Source: Desulfobacterales bacterium (lineage in GTDB: Bacteria > Desulfobacterota > Desulfobacteria > Desulfobacterales > SpSt-501). Taken from it: DNA of 9,830 bases. A model generated the notes under the pieces. That model did not search any database, had not been told where the DNA came from, and worked only from the letters and a program-made list of their open reading frames with translations. Each line of letters starts with the position of its first letter. Within the stretch, counting starts at the first letter, position 1. This document shows positions 1 to 6,767 of this stretch, one piece after another. Location of the stretch: assembly GCA_025454275.1 (NCBI GenBank), contig JALOOS010000055.1:1-9830 (forward strand). The letters run 5' to 3'. Position numbers and translations under genes: made by a program.

Positions 1-31
1 CGGTGTGAGCCTCACCGCCGAAAGGAGAGGA

Positions 32-1171
32 ATGTACGCCTATCAGCAGAACCGCCGCTATTTCGCCCAGGTGGGGGCAGGGATCGAGGAGGCGGCCGCG
101 GAGGAGGTGAAGCCCCTGGGGGCGGCCGCCATCCGCCCGGCCTACCGCGGCCTTTACTTCGAAGCGGACAAGGCCGCGCTCTACCGTATCAACTACCAGT
201 CCCAGCTCCTCACCCGCGTCATCGCCCCCCTCGAGGTTTTCGGCTGCCACACCACAGAGGCGCTTTATCGCAGGGCCCGAGGCCTGCCCTGGAAGGAGTT
301 CCTGACCCCGGAGCAGACCTTTGCGGTGTTCGCCAACGTCGCCAACAGCCGGATCCGCCACTCCCAGTATGCGGCCCTCTGCCTGAAAGATGCGATCGCC
401 GACTATTTCCGCGAAACGTGCGGGCGCCGGCCGGATGTCGCACGCATCGAACCCGATCTCTGGGTCAGCCTCTTCATCGAGAACGACCGCGCCGTGATCG
501 GAATCGACACCTCGGGCGGCTCCCTGCACCGGCGCGGCTACCGCATGGAGACCCTGGAGGCTCCGATGCAGGAGACGGTGGCGGCCGCCATCATCCGCCA
601 CACCGAGTGGGACGGCAGCCGTCCGCTCTACGACCCCATGTGCGGCTCGGGCACCCTGCTGGCCGAGGCCCTCATCCGCCACTGCCGCATCCCGCCCGGC
701 CGGCTGCGCCCGCGCTTCGGATTCGAGCGGCTTCCCGATTTCGAGCCGGGCGTGTGGGCGGCGGTGAGGGCCGCCGGCGATCGGCGGATCCGCCCGCTGC
801 CGCCGGGGCTCATTGCCGGAAACGATATCGCCGGCGAAGCGGTCTCCGCCGCACGCGCCAACCTGGGCCGCCTGCCCCACGGCAGCACGGTTTCGATCGC
901 CCGGCTGGATTTCCGGCGTCTGGAGGGGCTTGCCGACCGGCTGATCGTCTGCAACCCGCCCTACGGGATGCGGCTGAAGGCAGGCGCAGAGATCGAGCTA
1001 TTCTACCGGGGTCTCGGGGATTTTCTGAAGCAGCGCTGCCGGGGCTCCTCGGCCTTCATCTATTTCGGCGACCGCGGCATGCTGAAACACATCGGCCTCA
1101 AGCCCGCCTGGAGGCTGCCCCTGCGAAACGGTGGACTGGACGGAAGGCTGGCGCGATTCGACATGTTTTAG
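32..1171 (+). CDS. THUMP-domain class I SAM-dependent RNA methyltransferase (RlmL/COG0116 type)
   Basis: Predicted methyltransferase that modifies a guanine or adenine base in RNA, most likely 23S rRNA, in the cytoplasm. The 379-residue protein has a THUMP-like RNA-binding N-terminal half (about residues 50-160), the family motif SLHRRGYR (164-171), SAM motif I YDPMCGSGTLL (200-210) and the catalytic NPPYG (308-312), in the order of the COG0116 family, once mis-annotated as N6-adenine DNA methylases. E. coli RlmL carries this unit fused to a second methyltransferase (RlmK); here it stands alone at the usual single-domain length. I chose ATG at 32 because AAAGGAG (21-27) lies just upstream. 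An in-frame GTG at 5 would add nine residues, but its upstream region is outside the window. The exact modified nucleotide cannot be read from sequence. Confidence 0.9.
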   Translation: MYAYQQNRRYFAQVGAGIEEAAAEEVKPLGAAAIRPAYRGLYFEADKAALYRINYQSQLLTRVIAPLEVFGCHTTEALYRRARGLPWKEFLTPEQTFAVFANVANSRIRHSQYAALCLKDAIADYFRETCGRRPDVARIEPDLWVSLFIENDRAVIGIDTSGGSLHRRGYRMETLEAPMQETVAAAIIRHTEWDGSRPLYDPMCGSGTLLAEALIRHCRIPPGRLRPRFGFERLPDFEPGVWAAVRAAGDRRIRPLPPGLIAGNDIAGEAVSAARANLGRLPHGSTVSIARLDFRRLEGLADRLIVCNPPYGMRLKAGAEIELFYRGLGDFLKQRCRGSSAFIYFGDRGMLKHIGLKPAWRLPLRNGGLDGRLARFDMF

Positions 1172-1195
1172 AGTTACGCACCGCTCCTGCCGCTT

Positions 1196-1224
1196 TTGAC
1201 CCGCACGCCGCTTTGTATTAGAAT
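1196..1224 (+). promoter_or_regulatory. Sigma-70 type promoter for the 1268 gene
   Basis: TTGACC (1196-1201) and TAGAAT (1219-1224) are each one base from the consensus hexamers and are separated by the ideal 17 bases. Transcription would start near 1231, giving a leader of about 37 bases before ATG 1268. It lies just after the stop of the methyltransferase gene, so the next gene or genes have their own promoter. Confidence 0.7.
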
Positions 1225-1267
1225 AACATCTTATTATCCAACCTCGAATCGCACGGGACGAAACGCG

Positions 1268-1603
1268 ATGAGCTTCAAGCGCAGCTTCACATCGGACCCC
1301 CCCGGCAGCGAGCGGCGCTCGGGCCTGAACCGGCGCTGGATCAAGACCCCTTACTACGGGATCGAACGGCGCAGCGGCAGGGATCGTCGCCTCGATCCGC
1401 CCAGGGATTCGGCAGACGACTCCCCGGCCGAGGCCGATCGTATCGCAGCCCTGGAGAAGCTCCTGCTTTCCACGCGCCTGCACCTGGAGGCGCTGGCGCG
1501 GCTGCTGGTCGAGAAGCGGATTCTGACCCACGCCGAGCTCCACGAAATGCTCGCCTCCATCCAGGAAGAATACCGTGAAAAACAGCTGGAGGACAAAAGC
1601 TGA
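1268..1603 (+). CDS. Small hypothetical protein with duplicated ERRSG-RR motif
   Basis: Function not recognised. The 111-residue soluble protein has two parts. The basic N-terminal part holds two near-copies of one motif, ERRSGLNRR (15-23) and ERRSGRDRR (33-41). The C-terminal part (about 57-107) is predicted amphipathic helix rich in Leu, Glu and Ala and may be a coiled coil or helical hairpin. No signal peptide, membrane segment or catalytic motif is visible. Short proteins with RR-G-x-DRR motifs are, from memory, frequent in Desulfobacterota, but no role is established to my knowledge. I start it at ATG 1268: the longer frame from TTG 1196 would begin inside the -35 box of a strong promoter. 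The ribosome site before ATG 1268 is weak (GGGACGA about 1256). The downstream glycohydrolase gene begins 60 bases after its stop. Confidence 0.7.
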   Translation: MSFKRSFTSDPPGSERRSGLNRRWIKTPYYGIERRSGRDRRLDPPRDSADDSPAEADRIAALEKLLLSTRLHLEALARLLVEKRILTHAELHEMLASIQEEYREKQLEDKS

Positions 1604-1650
1604 CATGCGCCGGCAGAGAGCTGGCCGGCACCTCCGCCCGGCGGCGCATG
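1604..1650 (+). other. Inverted repeats between the small hypothetical gene and the glycohydrolase gene
   Basis: Right after the stop codon, CATGCGCCG (1604-1612) is perfectly complementary to CGGCGCATG (1642-1650) across 29 bases. A competing, more compact hairpin can form at 1609-1629 (GCCGG-CAG with CTG-GCCGGC, loop AGAG). There is no T tract, so it is not a classical terminator. It could be an RNA processing or attenuation structure, or chance in GC-rich DNA. Confidence 0.3.
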
Positions 1651-1663
1651 ATGGGAGATCCCC

Positions 1664-2608
1664 ATGAATGAGACCGCCCGCACCATGGTTTTCGCCGCCT
1701 TCACCGCCGACGCACTGGCGCTCGGGGCGCACTGGATCTACGACACCCGGCGGATCGATGAGACCTTCGGCCGCATTCGCGATTTTCAGAAGCCTCAGCC
1801 GCCGACCTATCACCCGGCGCGGGAGCGCGGGGAGCTCACCCACTACGGCGACCAGACCCTGGTGCTGCTCAGCTCGATCGCCGAGTGCGGGGGCTTCGAC
1901 GCCTCCGCCTTCAGCCGGGCCTGGCAGGAGCTCTTCCGCACCTACGACGGGTACATCGACGGTGCGACCCGCGGCACCCTCGCCAACCTTGCAGCCGGGA
2001 GCCGGCCGACAGCGGCGGGATCCTCATCCGCAGACCTGGCCGGCGCCGCCCGGATCGCCCCGCTGGTCTACGCCTACCGTGACGACCCGGAGCGACTGGT
2101 CGAGGCGGCGCGCCATCAAACCGCCCTCACTCACAACCACCCCCAGGTGATCGCGGCGGCGGAGTTCTTTGCGCGCGCGGCCCAGCACGCCCTACACGGG
2201 GTGCCGGCCCGGCAGGCGCTGGAGCGCGCGGCCGATGAGGCCCCCCTGCCGGCGGAGATGCTGGAGTGGGTCGACCTCGGCCTGCGCAGCACCGGTGACG
2301 ATACCCGTTCCTCTATCCTCGGGTTCGGGCAGATGTGCGAGATTGCAGCAGCCTTTCCCGCCACCGTGCACCTGGTCGCCACCTACGAAAACCGCCTGGA
2401 GGAGGGGTTGATCGAAAACGTGATGGCCGGCGGCGACTCGGCCGGCCGGGGGCTTGTCACCGGCATGCTGCTCGGGGCCGGGGGAGGGCCGGCGGCGCTG
2501 CCTCGGCGCTGGCGGGAAGAGCTGCGGGCCGGGGAGATGATCGAAGGGCTGCTCCGCCGCATCGACGAGTCGATTTCCTCTCTGCGCGGCCGGGGGTCCG
2601 CCGCCTGA
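1664..2608 (+). CDS. ADP-ribosylglycohydrolase-fold protein (J1-crystallin-like)
   Basis: The 314-residue protein belongs to the ADP-ribosylglycohydrolase (DraG/ARH) superfamily, closest in style to its J1-crystallin-like branch. Visible marks are ADALALGAHWIYD (15-27), the GDQT segment at the first metal position (62-65), ATRGTLANL (101-109), the HNHP turn (157-160) and AGGDSAGRGLVTGMLLGA (255-272) at the second metal position. Canonical enzymes use TDDT and GGDxDT to bind two Mg or Mn ions and release ADP-ribose from Arg, Ser or dinitrogenase reductase. Here D63 and D258 remain, but the second aspartate of each pair is replaced (Q64, A260), so full hydrolase activity is uncertain. ATG 1664 is preceded by GGGAG (1653-1657) with a 6-base spacer. 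No dinitrogenase reductase ADP-ribosyltransferase is in the window, so a nitrogen-fixation role is not indicated. Confidence 0.85.
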   Translation: MNETARTMVFAAFTADALALGAHWIYDTRRIDETFGRIRDFQKPQPPTYHPARERGELTHYGDQTLVLLSSIAECGGFDASAFSRAWQELFRTYDGYIDGATRGTLANLAAGSRPTAAGSSSADLAGAARIAPLVYAYRDDPERLVEAARHQTALTHNHPQVIAAAEFFARAAQHALHGVPARQALERAADEAPLPAEMLEWVDLGLRSTGDDTRSSILGFGQMCEIAAAFPATVHLVATYENRLEEGLIENVMAGGDSAGRGLVTGMLLGAGGGPAALPRRWREELRAGEMIEGLLRRIDESISSLRGRGSAA

Positions 2609-2723
2609 CCCCTTACGCACCGCTGCCGCAGCCTGCTGCCAGCCCCGCCTTCATCCGTCCTGCAATAAAATTTTAACTATTTGAAAATATTATTTATTAT
2701 TTATATCTTGACCCGCTCCGCGC

Positions 2724-2752
2724 TTGACTGTTTTCGGGTTTCATTTTAAACT
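2724..2752 (+). promoter_or_regulatory. Probable sigma-70 promoter of the response-regulator operon
   Basis: TTGACT (2724-2729) and TAAACT (2747-2752) are separated by 17 bases, matching the consensus at 5/6 and 4/6. An AT-rich tract at 2665-2707 lies upstream, where an UP element could act. A second TTGACC at 2708 has no -10 partner at the right distance. Confidence 0.45.
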
Positions 2753-2763
2753 GAAATCAGTTT
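2748..2763. promoter_or_regulatory. Perfect 7-2-7 dyad over the -10 box (possible operator)
   Basis: AAACTGA (2748-2754) and TCAGTTT (2757-2763) form a perfect inverted repeat with a 2-base centre, overlapping the predicted -10 and start region. This placement suits a repressor or autoregulator. As RNA it could only form a weak AU-rich hairpin. Confidence 0.35.
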
Positions 2764-2954
2764 TTAATTCGTTCGTTCCAAATGTTTGTTGGTTCTCGCA
2801 CGCAAGAGGGCGGATGGGTTCATAACGGGTCTTCGAATGATGGAAACGCCGCTGAGGCCTTTCCCGCGTGGGACCTCGGACCCGTGACCCCTGAACCTGC
2901 CATCGCCGGCCGATGCGCGATCTACTTCTGAGAGGAAACTGACGCCCCGCTCCC

Positions 2955-4355
2955 ATGGAATCCTTTCCCCATCACGACACCCCTGTCCTCGTCGTCGATG
3001 ACGACGAGGGACTGCTCCTGAGCATCAAGGCCACACTGGTCAGCGCCGGACTGCCCGAACCGGCGCTGATCTCCGACAGCCGGCGCGCTCTCGACCTCCT
3101 CCGCACCCGCCGCTTTCACTTGGTCCTGCTCGACCTGATGATGCCCCATATCGACGGCATGGAGCTCCTGACCCGGACCCGTGAGGAGTTCCCGGAGATC
3201 GACTGCGTGGTGGTGAGCGCCATCGACGATGTGCCGACGGCGGTACGGGCCATGAGCGCCGGTGCCGCCGATTACCTGGTCAAGCCGCTCAACGGGGATA
3301 AGCTGGTGGCTCTGGTGCAGAGCCACCTCGAGAAACAGCGCTTTCGCGAAGAGCTCTCGCACCTCGGGCATACCAAGATCTTCTCCAACCTGAAGCACCC
3401 GGAGGCGTTCGCCGGCATCATCGCCGATGACGAGGCCATGGCGCTTGTCTTTCACCAGGCCGAAGCCGTGGCCACGACCGACTACAGCGTCGTGATCAAC
3501 GGCGAGTCCGGCACGGGCAAGGAGATGATGGCGCGGGTGATCCATCGGCTGAGCGACCGCCGCGCCGCGCCGTTTTTCGCCGTCAACATGGCCGCCTTCA
3601 GCAAGACCCTCTTCGAGGATGAGTTTTTCGGCCACGCCAAGGGAGCGTACACCGACGCCGGCACCGACCGCCGCGGCTTCTTCGAGGCCGCCAACGGCGG
3701 CACCCTCTTCCTGGACGAGATCACCGAGCTCGACCCGGCACTCCAGGCCAAGCTCCTGCGGGTGATCGAGGAGCGCGAGTTTTACCGGCTGGGCAGCACC
3801 GAGGTGCGCAGCGTGAACGTGCGCATCATCGCCGCCACCAACCGCGACATCGGCGAGGAGATCCTCTCCGGCCGTTTCCGCGCCGACCTTTTCTACCGCA
3901 TCAACACCTACAACATCAAAATACCGCCGCTGCGCGAACGGCGGCGGGACATTCTGCCCCTCGCCCGCCACTTTCTGAAAACCTATGCGGCGGCCAACCG
4001 CAAGAAGATCCTCGACCTCTCCCCGGAGCTGGCCGAGCGGCTGCTCACCTATGAGTTCCCCGGCAACGTGCGCGAGCTGGAAAACATGGTGGCGGCCGCC
4101 GTGCTCCTGGAAAAGGGCAAGCAGCTGACCCTCGCCTCGGCGCGCAGCCTGCTGCCCTACGAAGGCCCTGAGCGGCGCCGCAACGTGGAGCTTCTGACCC
4201 TGGAGGATTTGGAGCGGCGTCACATCGAACGGGTGCTGGAGGTGACCGGCGGCAACCGGCCCAAGGCGGCCAAGATCCTGGGCATCAACCCCTCGACCAT
4301 TTACCGCAAGCTCGAAAAATACAACCTGATCCACAAGAAATTCGAACCCAACTGA
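2955..4355 (+). CDS. NtrC-family response regulator (receiver, AAA+ sigma-54 activator, Fis-type HTH)
   Basis: A 466-residue enhancer-binding protein that, once phosphorylated, remodels sigma-54 RNA polymerase. The N-terminal receiver (about 8-125) has acidic residues D15-D17, phospho-acceptor D60, S88 and K110. The AAA+ domain (about 150-385) has Walker A GESGTGKE (183-190), the sigma-54 contact loop as GAYTDA (230-235; usual form GAFTGA), Walker B GGTLFLDE (248-255), candidate arginine fingers R309 and R315, and FPGNVRELEN (368-377). A Fis-type helix-turn-helix ends the protein (about 412-456). Architecture and length are standard. ATG 2955 is the only start: an in-frame stop is at 2940-2942. 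No partner histidine kinase is nearby. The next gene starts 12 bases later, so the two are probably one transcript. Targets are unknown; the sigma-54-like promoter at 9560 is a candidate by proximity only. Confidence 0.93.
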   Translation: MESFPHHDTPVLVVDDDEGLLLSIKATLVSAGLPEPALISDSRRALDLLRTRRFHLVLLDLMMPHIDGMELLTRTREEFPEIDCVVVSAIDDVPTAVRAMSAGAADYLVKPLNGDKLVALVQSHLEKQRFREELSHLGHTKIFSNLKHPEAFAGIIADDEAMALVFHQAEAVATTDYSVVINGESGTGKEMMARVIHRLSDRRAAPFFAVNMAAFSKTLFEDEFFGHAKGAYTDAGTDRRGFFEAANGGTLFLDEITELDPALQAKLLRVIEEREFYRLGSTEVRSVNVRIIAATNRDIGEEILSGRFRADLFYRINTYNIKIPPLRERRRDILPLARHFLKTYAAANRKKILDLSPELAERLLTYEFPGNVRELENMVAAAVLLEKGKQLTLASARSLLPYEGPERRRNVELLTLEDLERRHIERVLEVTGGNRPKAAKILGINPSTIYRKLEKYNLIHKKFEPN

Positions 4356-4367
4356 AGAGGCGGCGCC

Positions 4368-4817
4368 ATGTCCGACGGCCTGGATGTGATTGTGCTTGAC
4401 GACGACCCGGGAATCAGCCGGGTGCTCAAGGAGTTGATCGAAAGCTTCTACACCTGGGGCGAGGTCCTCTGCTTCTCACAGGCGGAGGCGGCCATCGCCC
4501 ACTGCCTGAAGCGCGAGTCAGGGGTGGCCATCTTCGTCGTCGATGTCTTTCTGAAGGGCATGAACGGGTTCCTTTTCCTCGATTCGATCGAAGGCAAGTT
4601 CCCATCGGTCCACGAGGACGCGATCATGATCAGCGGCAATGCCAGCGAAGACATCGTGGACATGTGCCTCGCCTCCAACGTCACCTACCTCCTGGAGAAG
4701 CCGGTCAAACCCTACGCCCTTCAACTTGCCGTGCGGGCCATCACCTCCAAGTACCTCACCTTCGCCAAGCGCCTGATGCGCGACCCGGCCCTGGCCCAGA
4801 GCATCGCCCGGCTGTAA
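4368..4817 (+). CDS. Stand-alone response regulator receiver domain
   Basis: A 149-residue single receiver (CheY-like fold) with no output domain. Acidic cluster D11-D13, phospho-acceptor D59 in VVDVF, switch serine S89 in MISGN and lysine K111 in LLEKP are all present, so it should accept phosphate. The last 25 residues form a basic helix past the usual receiver end. The start is well supported by GAAGAGG (4354-4360) with a 7-base spacer, and the gene follows the sigma-54 activator by 12 bases. Likely roles are a phosphate sink or relay for the same unseen kinase, or a CheY-like adaptor contacting another protein. No partner can be named from the window. Confidence 0.9.
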   Translation: MSDGLDVIVLDDDPGISRVLKELIESFYTWGEVLCFSQAEAAIAHCLKRESGVAIFVVDVFLKGMNGFLFLDSIEGKFPSVHEDAIMISGNASEDIVDMCLASNVTYLLEKPVKPYALQLAVRAITSKYLTFAKRLMRDPALAQSIARL

Positions 4818-4840
4818 CCGCGCATCTCAGCGCATCGCAG

Positions 4841-4875
4841 AAAAAAATGCTCCGGCGACGCGGGGCGGGTGCCGG
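4841..4875 (-). terminator. Possible Rho-independent terminator for the metallohydrolase operon
   Basis: On the minus strand, CCGGC (4875-4871) pairs with GCCGG (4856-4852), extended by AC/GT with one bulge. A 4-base linker and seven Ts (4847-4841) follow. It sits 60-95 bases past the stop of the metallohydrolase gene. The stem is short, so this is tentative. Confidence 0.4.
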
Positions 4876-4892
4876 GAAAATACCGATCCGCC

Positions 4893-4919
4893 CGTAGAAG
4901 CCGCCCCATGGCTTCTACG
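4893..4919. other. 10-bp perfect stem-loop between convergent genes
   Basis: CGTAGAAGCC (4893-4902) and GGCTTCTACG (4910-4919) pair perfectly around a 7-base loop. The structure lies between the convergent receiver and metallohydrolase genes, the usual site of a bidirectional terminator, but neither side has a strong T tract. It may stop transcription with Rho or protect 3' ends. Confidence 0.5.
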
Positions 4920-4935
4920 ATCCCGGGGCATCCCC

Positions 4936-5856
4936 TCAGAGACGGATGCGGAGCCCCTCGCGGGCGAAGAGAACCTCCGGCCCTCCGCCCGGCCGGAACC
5001 CGCCATGGATGCGGGCCAGCTCGTCCAGCTCATCATCGCTGCGCATCGGGTCATGGTGAACGAGCGCCAGGCGGCGGACGCCGCTGGCCTCGGCCGCGGC
5101 CACGGCGTGCTCGATCGCGGAGTGCCCCCAGCCGGTGCGCCCGGCGTGGTACTCTGCCGCGGTGAACTGCGCATCGTAGATCAGAAGATCCGCGCCGCTG
5201 AAAAAACGCGTGAGGCGCTCCTGGGCCTCGCGGGCCGCCCGCTCCCCTTCCAGCGACATCTGCTCGTCGTAGCCGGGGTCGGAGGGATCGCAGGCGAAAA
5301 TGTTATAAAAGGGTTCGGTGTCGAACGCCGTGCAGACGACCTTGCCGTCCTGCTCGAAACGGTAGCCCATGCAGAGCAGCGGGTGGTTCAGGTAGGTGGC
5401 CTCTACCCGGATGCCGTCGCCGATCTCAATGACGCCCTCCGTCAGATCCACGTAGCGGATCTCGGCGGACAGCTCCACCTGGCGCACCGGGAAATAGCGG
5501 TAGCTCAACTGCCCGCCGATCACCTTTTCGAGGCTGTCCGCCGCCGAAATCACAGGCCCGTAGATCACGGCCCGGGTGGAAGGGTGGTAGAGCGGGCGGA
5601 AAAAAGGCAGTCCGAGGATGTGGTCGAGGTGGGTATGGGTGAGAAAGAGGGCGATCCGTGCCGCAGCGCCGGCCCGGCCCGGACGGGCGATCAGGTCGTT
5701 TCCCAGGGCCCTGATCCCGGAGCCGGCGTCGACCACAAGGGTGCGGCTGCATCCCTTGGGGGCGATTTCAACGCAAAGGGTGTTCCCGCCGTAGCGGGCC
5801 GTATCGAAGCCGGGGCTCGGTATCGATCCCCGCACCCCCCAGAAAGTGACATCCAT
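4936..5856 (-). CDS. MBL-fold metallohydrolase (Lactamase_B_2 / PhnP-like)
   Basis: A 306-residue metallo-beta-lactamase-fold hydrolase. It opens with the family signature MDVTFWGVRGSIPSPG (1-16) and YGGNT (22-26), then the metal motif HTHLDH (74-79), further likely ligands H158 and D179 (FDTEP), YDAQF (227-231), GWGHS (242-246) and HHDP (267-270). It lacks a signal peptide and is cytosolic. The fold includes tRNase Z, PhnP and cyclic-nucleotide phosphodiesterases, so a phosphodiester substrate is likely but unproved. I start it at ATG 5856: GGGAG with a 7-base spacer precedes it, and the signature begins exactly there. The open frame extends 24 residues further, overlapping the upstream gene. 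It begins 4 bases after the HDOD stop, so the two are almost certainly co-translated. It is the last gene of the minus-strand cluster. Confidence 0.9.
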   Translation of the reverse strand: MDVTFWGVRGSIPSPGFDTARYGGNTLCVEIAPKGCSRTLVVDAGSGIRALGNDLIARPGRAGAAARIALFLTHTHLDHILGLPFFRPLYHPSTRAVIYGPVISAADSLEKVIGGQLSYRYFPVRQVELSAEIRYVDLTEGVIEIGDGIRVEATYLNHPLLCMGYRFEQDGKVVCTAFDTEPFYNIFACDPSDPGYDEQMSLEGERAAREAQERLTRFFSGADLLIYDAQFTAAEYHAGRTGWGHSAIEHAVAAAEASGVRRLALVHHDPMRSDDELDELARIHGGFRPGGGPEVLFAREGLRIRL

Positions 5857-5860
5857 GGAC

Positions 5861-6757
5861 TCACTCCCGGCCGGCGATTTCGAGGAAGACCTGTGCTTTC
5901 TCAACTTCCAGGGCCACGGCGGCCGCAAGCGCGGCTGCGGTTTCGGGCGACAGCCCCCATGCTCCCAACGTCCGGTGCGCCTCGTCCGCCCCGGCCCCTC
6001 CGCCCCCGGGGATGCCGGCCCCCATGGTGTGGGTCAGGACGTCGGCCAGGGCGACTGCATCCACGAGCCTCAGACCATCGTCCCGGGGAGAGGGCGGCTC
6101 ATGGTGCAGCGCCAGGGACGCCGCCAGCAGCGGACCGAGTTCCCAGCGCTTGGCGATGACGCCGCCCACCTCGCCGTGGTCGATCCCGATCACGGCCTGT
6201 TCCGCCGCGCGCATGGATGTTCCCGAGGAGCGCGCCCAGTTCGCGGCCCGGCGATACTCTTCGGGGAAGAGATGGTTGAGGGGGATTTTACCGATGTCGT
6301 GCATGAGGCCGGCAACGAAATAGTCCTCGCGCTCGGAGGGCGCCACCCCTTGCTCGGCCGCAAGCATTTTGGCAGCGACGGCCACGCTCAGGGAGTGGGC
6401 CCAGAAGCCGTCGGCCGGGAACGCCCGGAAGGCATCCTGCTTGGAGAAGCTTTCGAAAAGAGCGAAACTCAGGACGACATTCTTGACGGTGTTGATTCCC
6501 AGCAGAATGATGGCCCGGGTGAGGGAGCTCACCTTGCTCGGCAGGGAGTAGTAGGCGGAGTTGACGAGTTGAAGCACCCGGCCGGTCAGGACCGGGTCAA
6601 GGGAGATGACCCGGTTGAGGGCGTTGGCACTCGTGTCGGGATCGTTGCAGACCCTCAGCACCTTGAGGGTCGTCGTGGAGAGCCCGGCCATCCTCAGGAT
6701 GTAGGCCCGCACCTTGCCCATGGGCCGGTGGGGGGAGAAGGTCAGTGCCTGGGCCAC
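5861..6757 (-). CDS. HDOD domain signalling protein
   Basis: A 298-residue protein made of one HDOD domain (about 20-225), an HD-related regulatory module found in bacterial signal-transduction proteins, often linked to chemotaxis, motility or c-di-GMP. Visible marks are LDPVLTGRVLQLVNSAYY (53-70), the LLGINTVKNVVLS segment (85-97), H121, HDIGK (153-157), DHGEVGG (193-199) and LHHEPP (217-222). Many HDOD proteins are thought to be non-catalytic, but here the H...HD...DH...HH residues persist, so metal binding is possible. I chose GTG 6757: GAGGGG (6769-6764), overlapping the upstream stop codon, stands 6 bases before it. GTG 6763 (two residues longer) is too close to that site, and ATG 6721 has none. 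It lies between the short hypothetical and metallohydrolase genes in one tight operon. Confidence 0.87.
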   Translation of the reverse strand: MAQALTFSPHRPMGKVRAYILRMAGLSTTTLKVLRVCNDPDTSANALNRVISLDPVLTGRVLQLVNSAYYSLPSKVSSLTRAIILLGINTVKNVVLSFALFESFSKQDAFRAFPADGFWAHSLSVAVAAKMLAAEQGVAPSEREDYFVAGLMHDIGKIPLNHLFPEEYRRAANWARSSGTSMRAAEQAVIGIDHGEVGGVIAKRWELGPLLAASLALHHEPPSPRDDGLRLVDAVALADVLTHTMGAGIPGGGGAGADEAHRTLGAWGLSPETAAALAAAVALEVEKAQVFLEIAGRE

Positions 6758-6767
6758 GGGCACCCCC

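Larger units (their letters stand above)
2609..2954. other. 346-base intergenic region, AT-rich core, leader of the response-regulator gene
   Basis: No convincing protein gene. The first 60 bases are GC-rich; 2665-2765 is strongly AT-rich and holds the promoter and dyad listed separately. The rest would be a leader of about 196 bases. In it, ACGGGTC (2825-2831) can pair with GACCCGT (2879-2885), enclosing GAGG/CCTC (2854-2857, 2874-2877) and TCCC-GCGT-GGGA (2862-2873). No good Shine-Dalgarno sequence stands at the usual distance from ATG 2955: AGAGGAAA (2931-2938) ends 16 bases away. I see no T-tract terminator for the upstream gene. Confidence 0.5.

Noticed and set aside
1196..1267. TTG-start extension of the small hypothetical protein
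   Set aside because: The TTG is the -35 box of a near-consensus promoter, so this stretch is not transcribed in the main mRNA.
2782..2931. 49-codon ORF in the response-regulator leader
   Set aside because: No Shine-Dalgarno site, no recognisable protein character; cannot be told from chance.
2922..4334. 470-codon open frame antisense to the response regulator
   Set aside because: It mirrors a clear receiver-AAA+-Fis gene; composition is typical of the complementary strand of GC-rich coding DNA (long Val/Gly/His runs) and no family motif is seen.
5005..6159. 384-codon + strand frame over the metallohydrolase and HDOD genes
   Set aside because: Both minus-strand genes show complete family motifs; this frame shows none.
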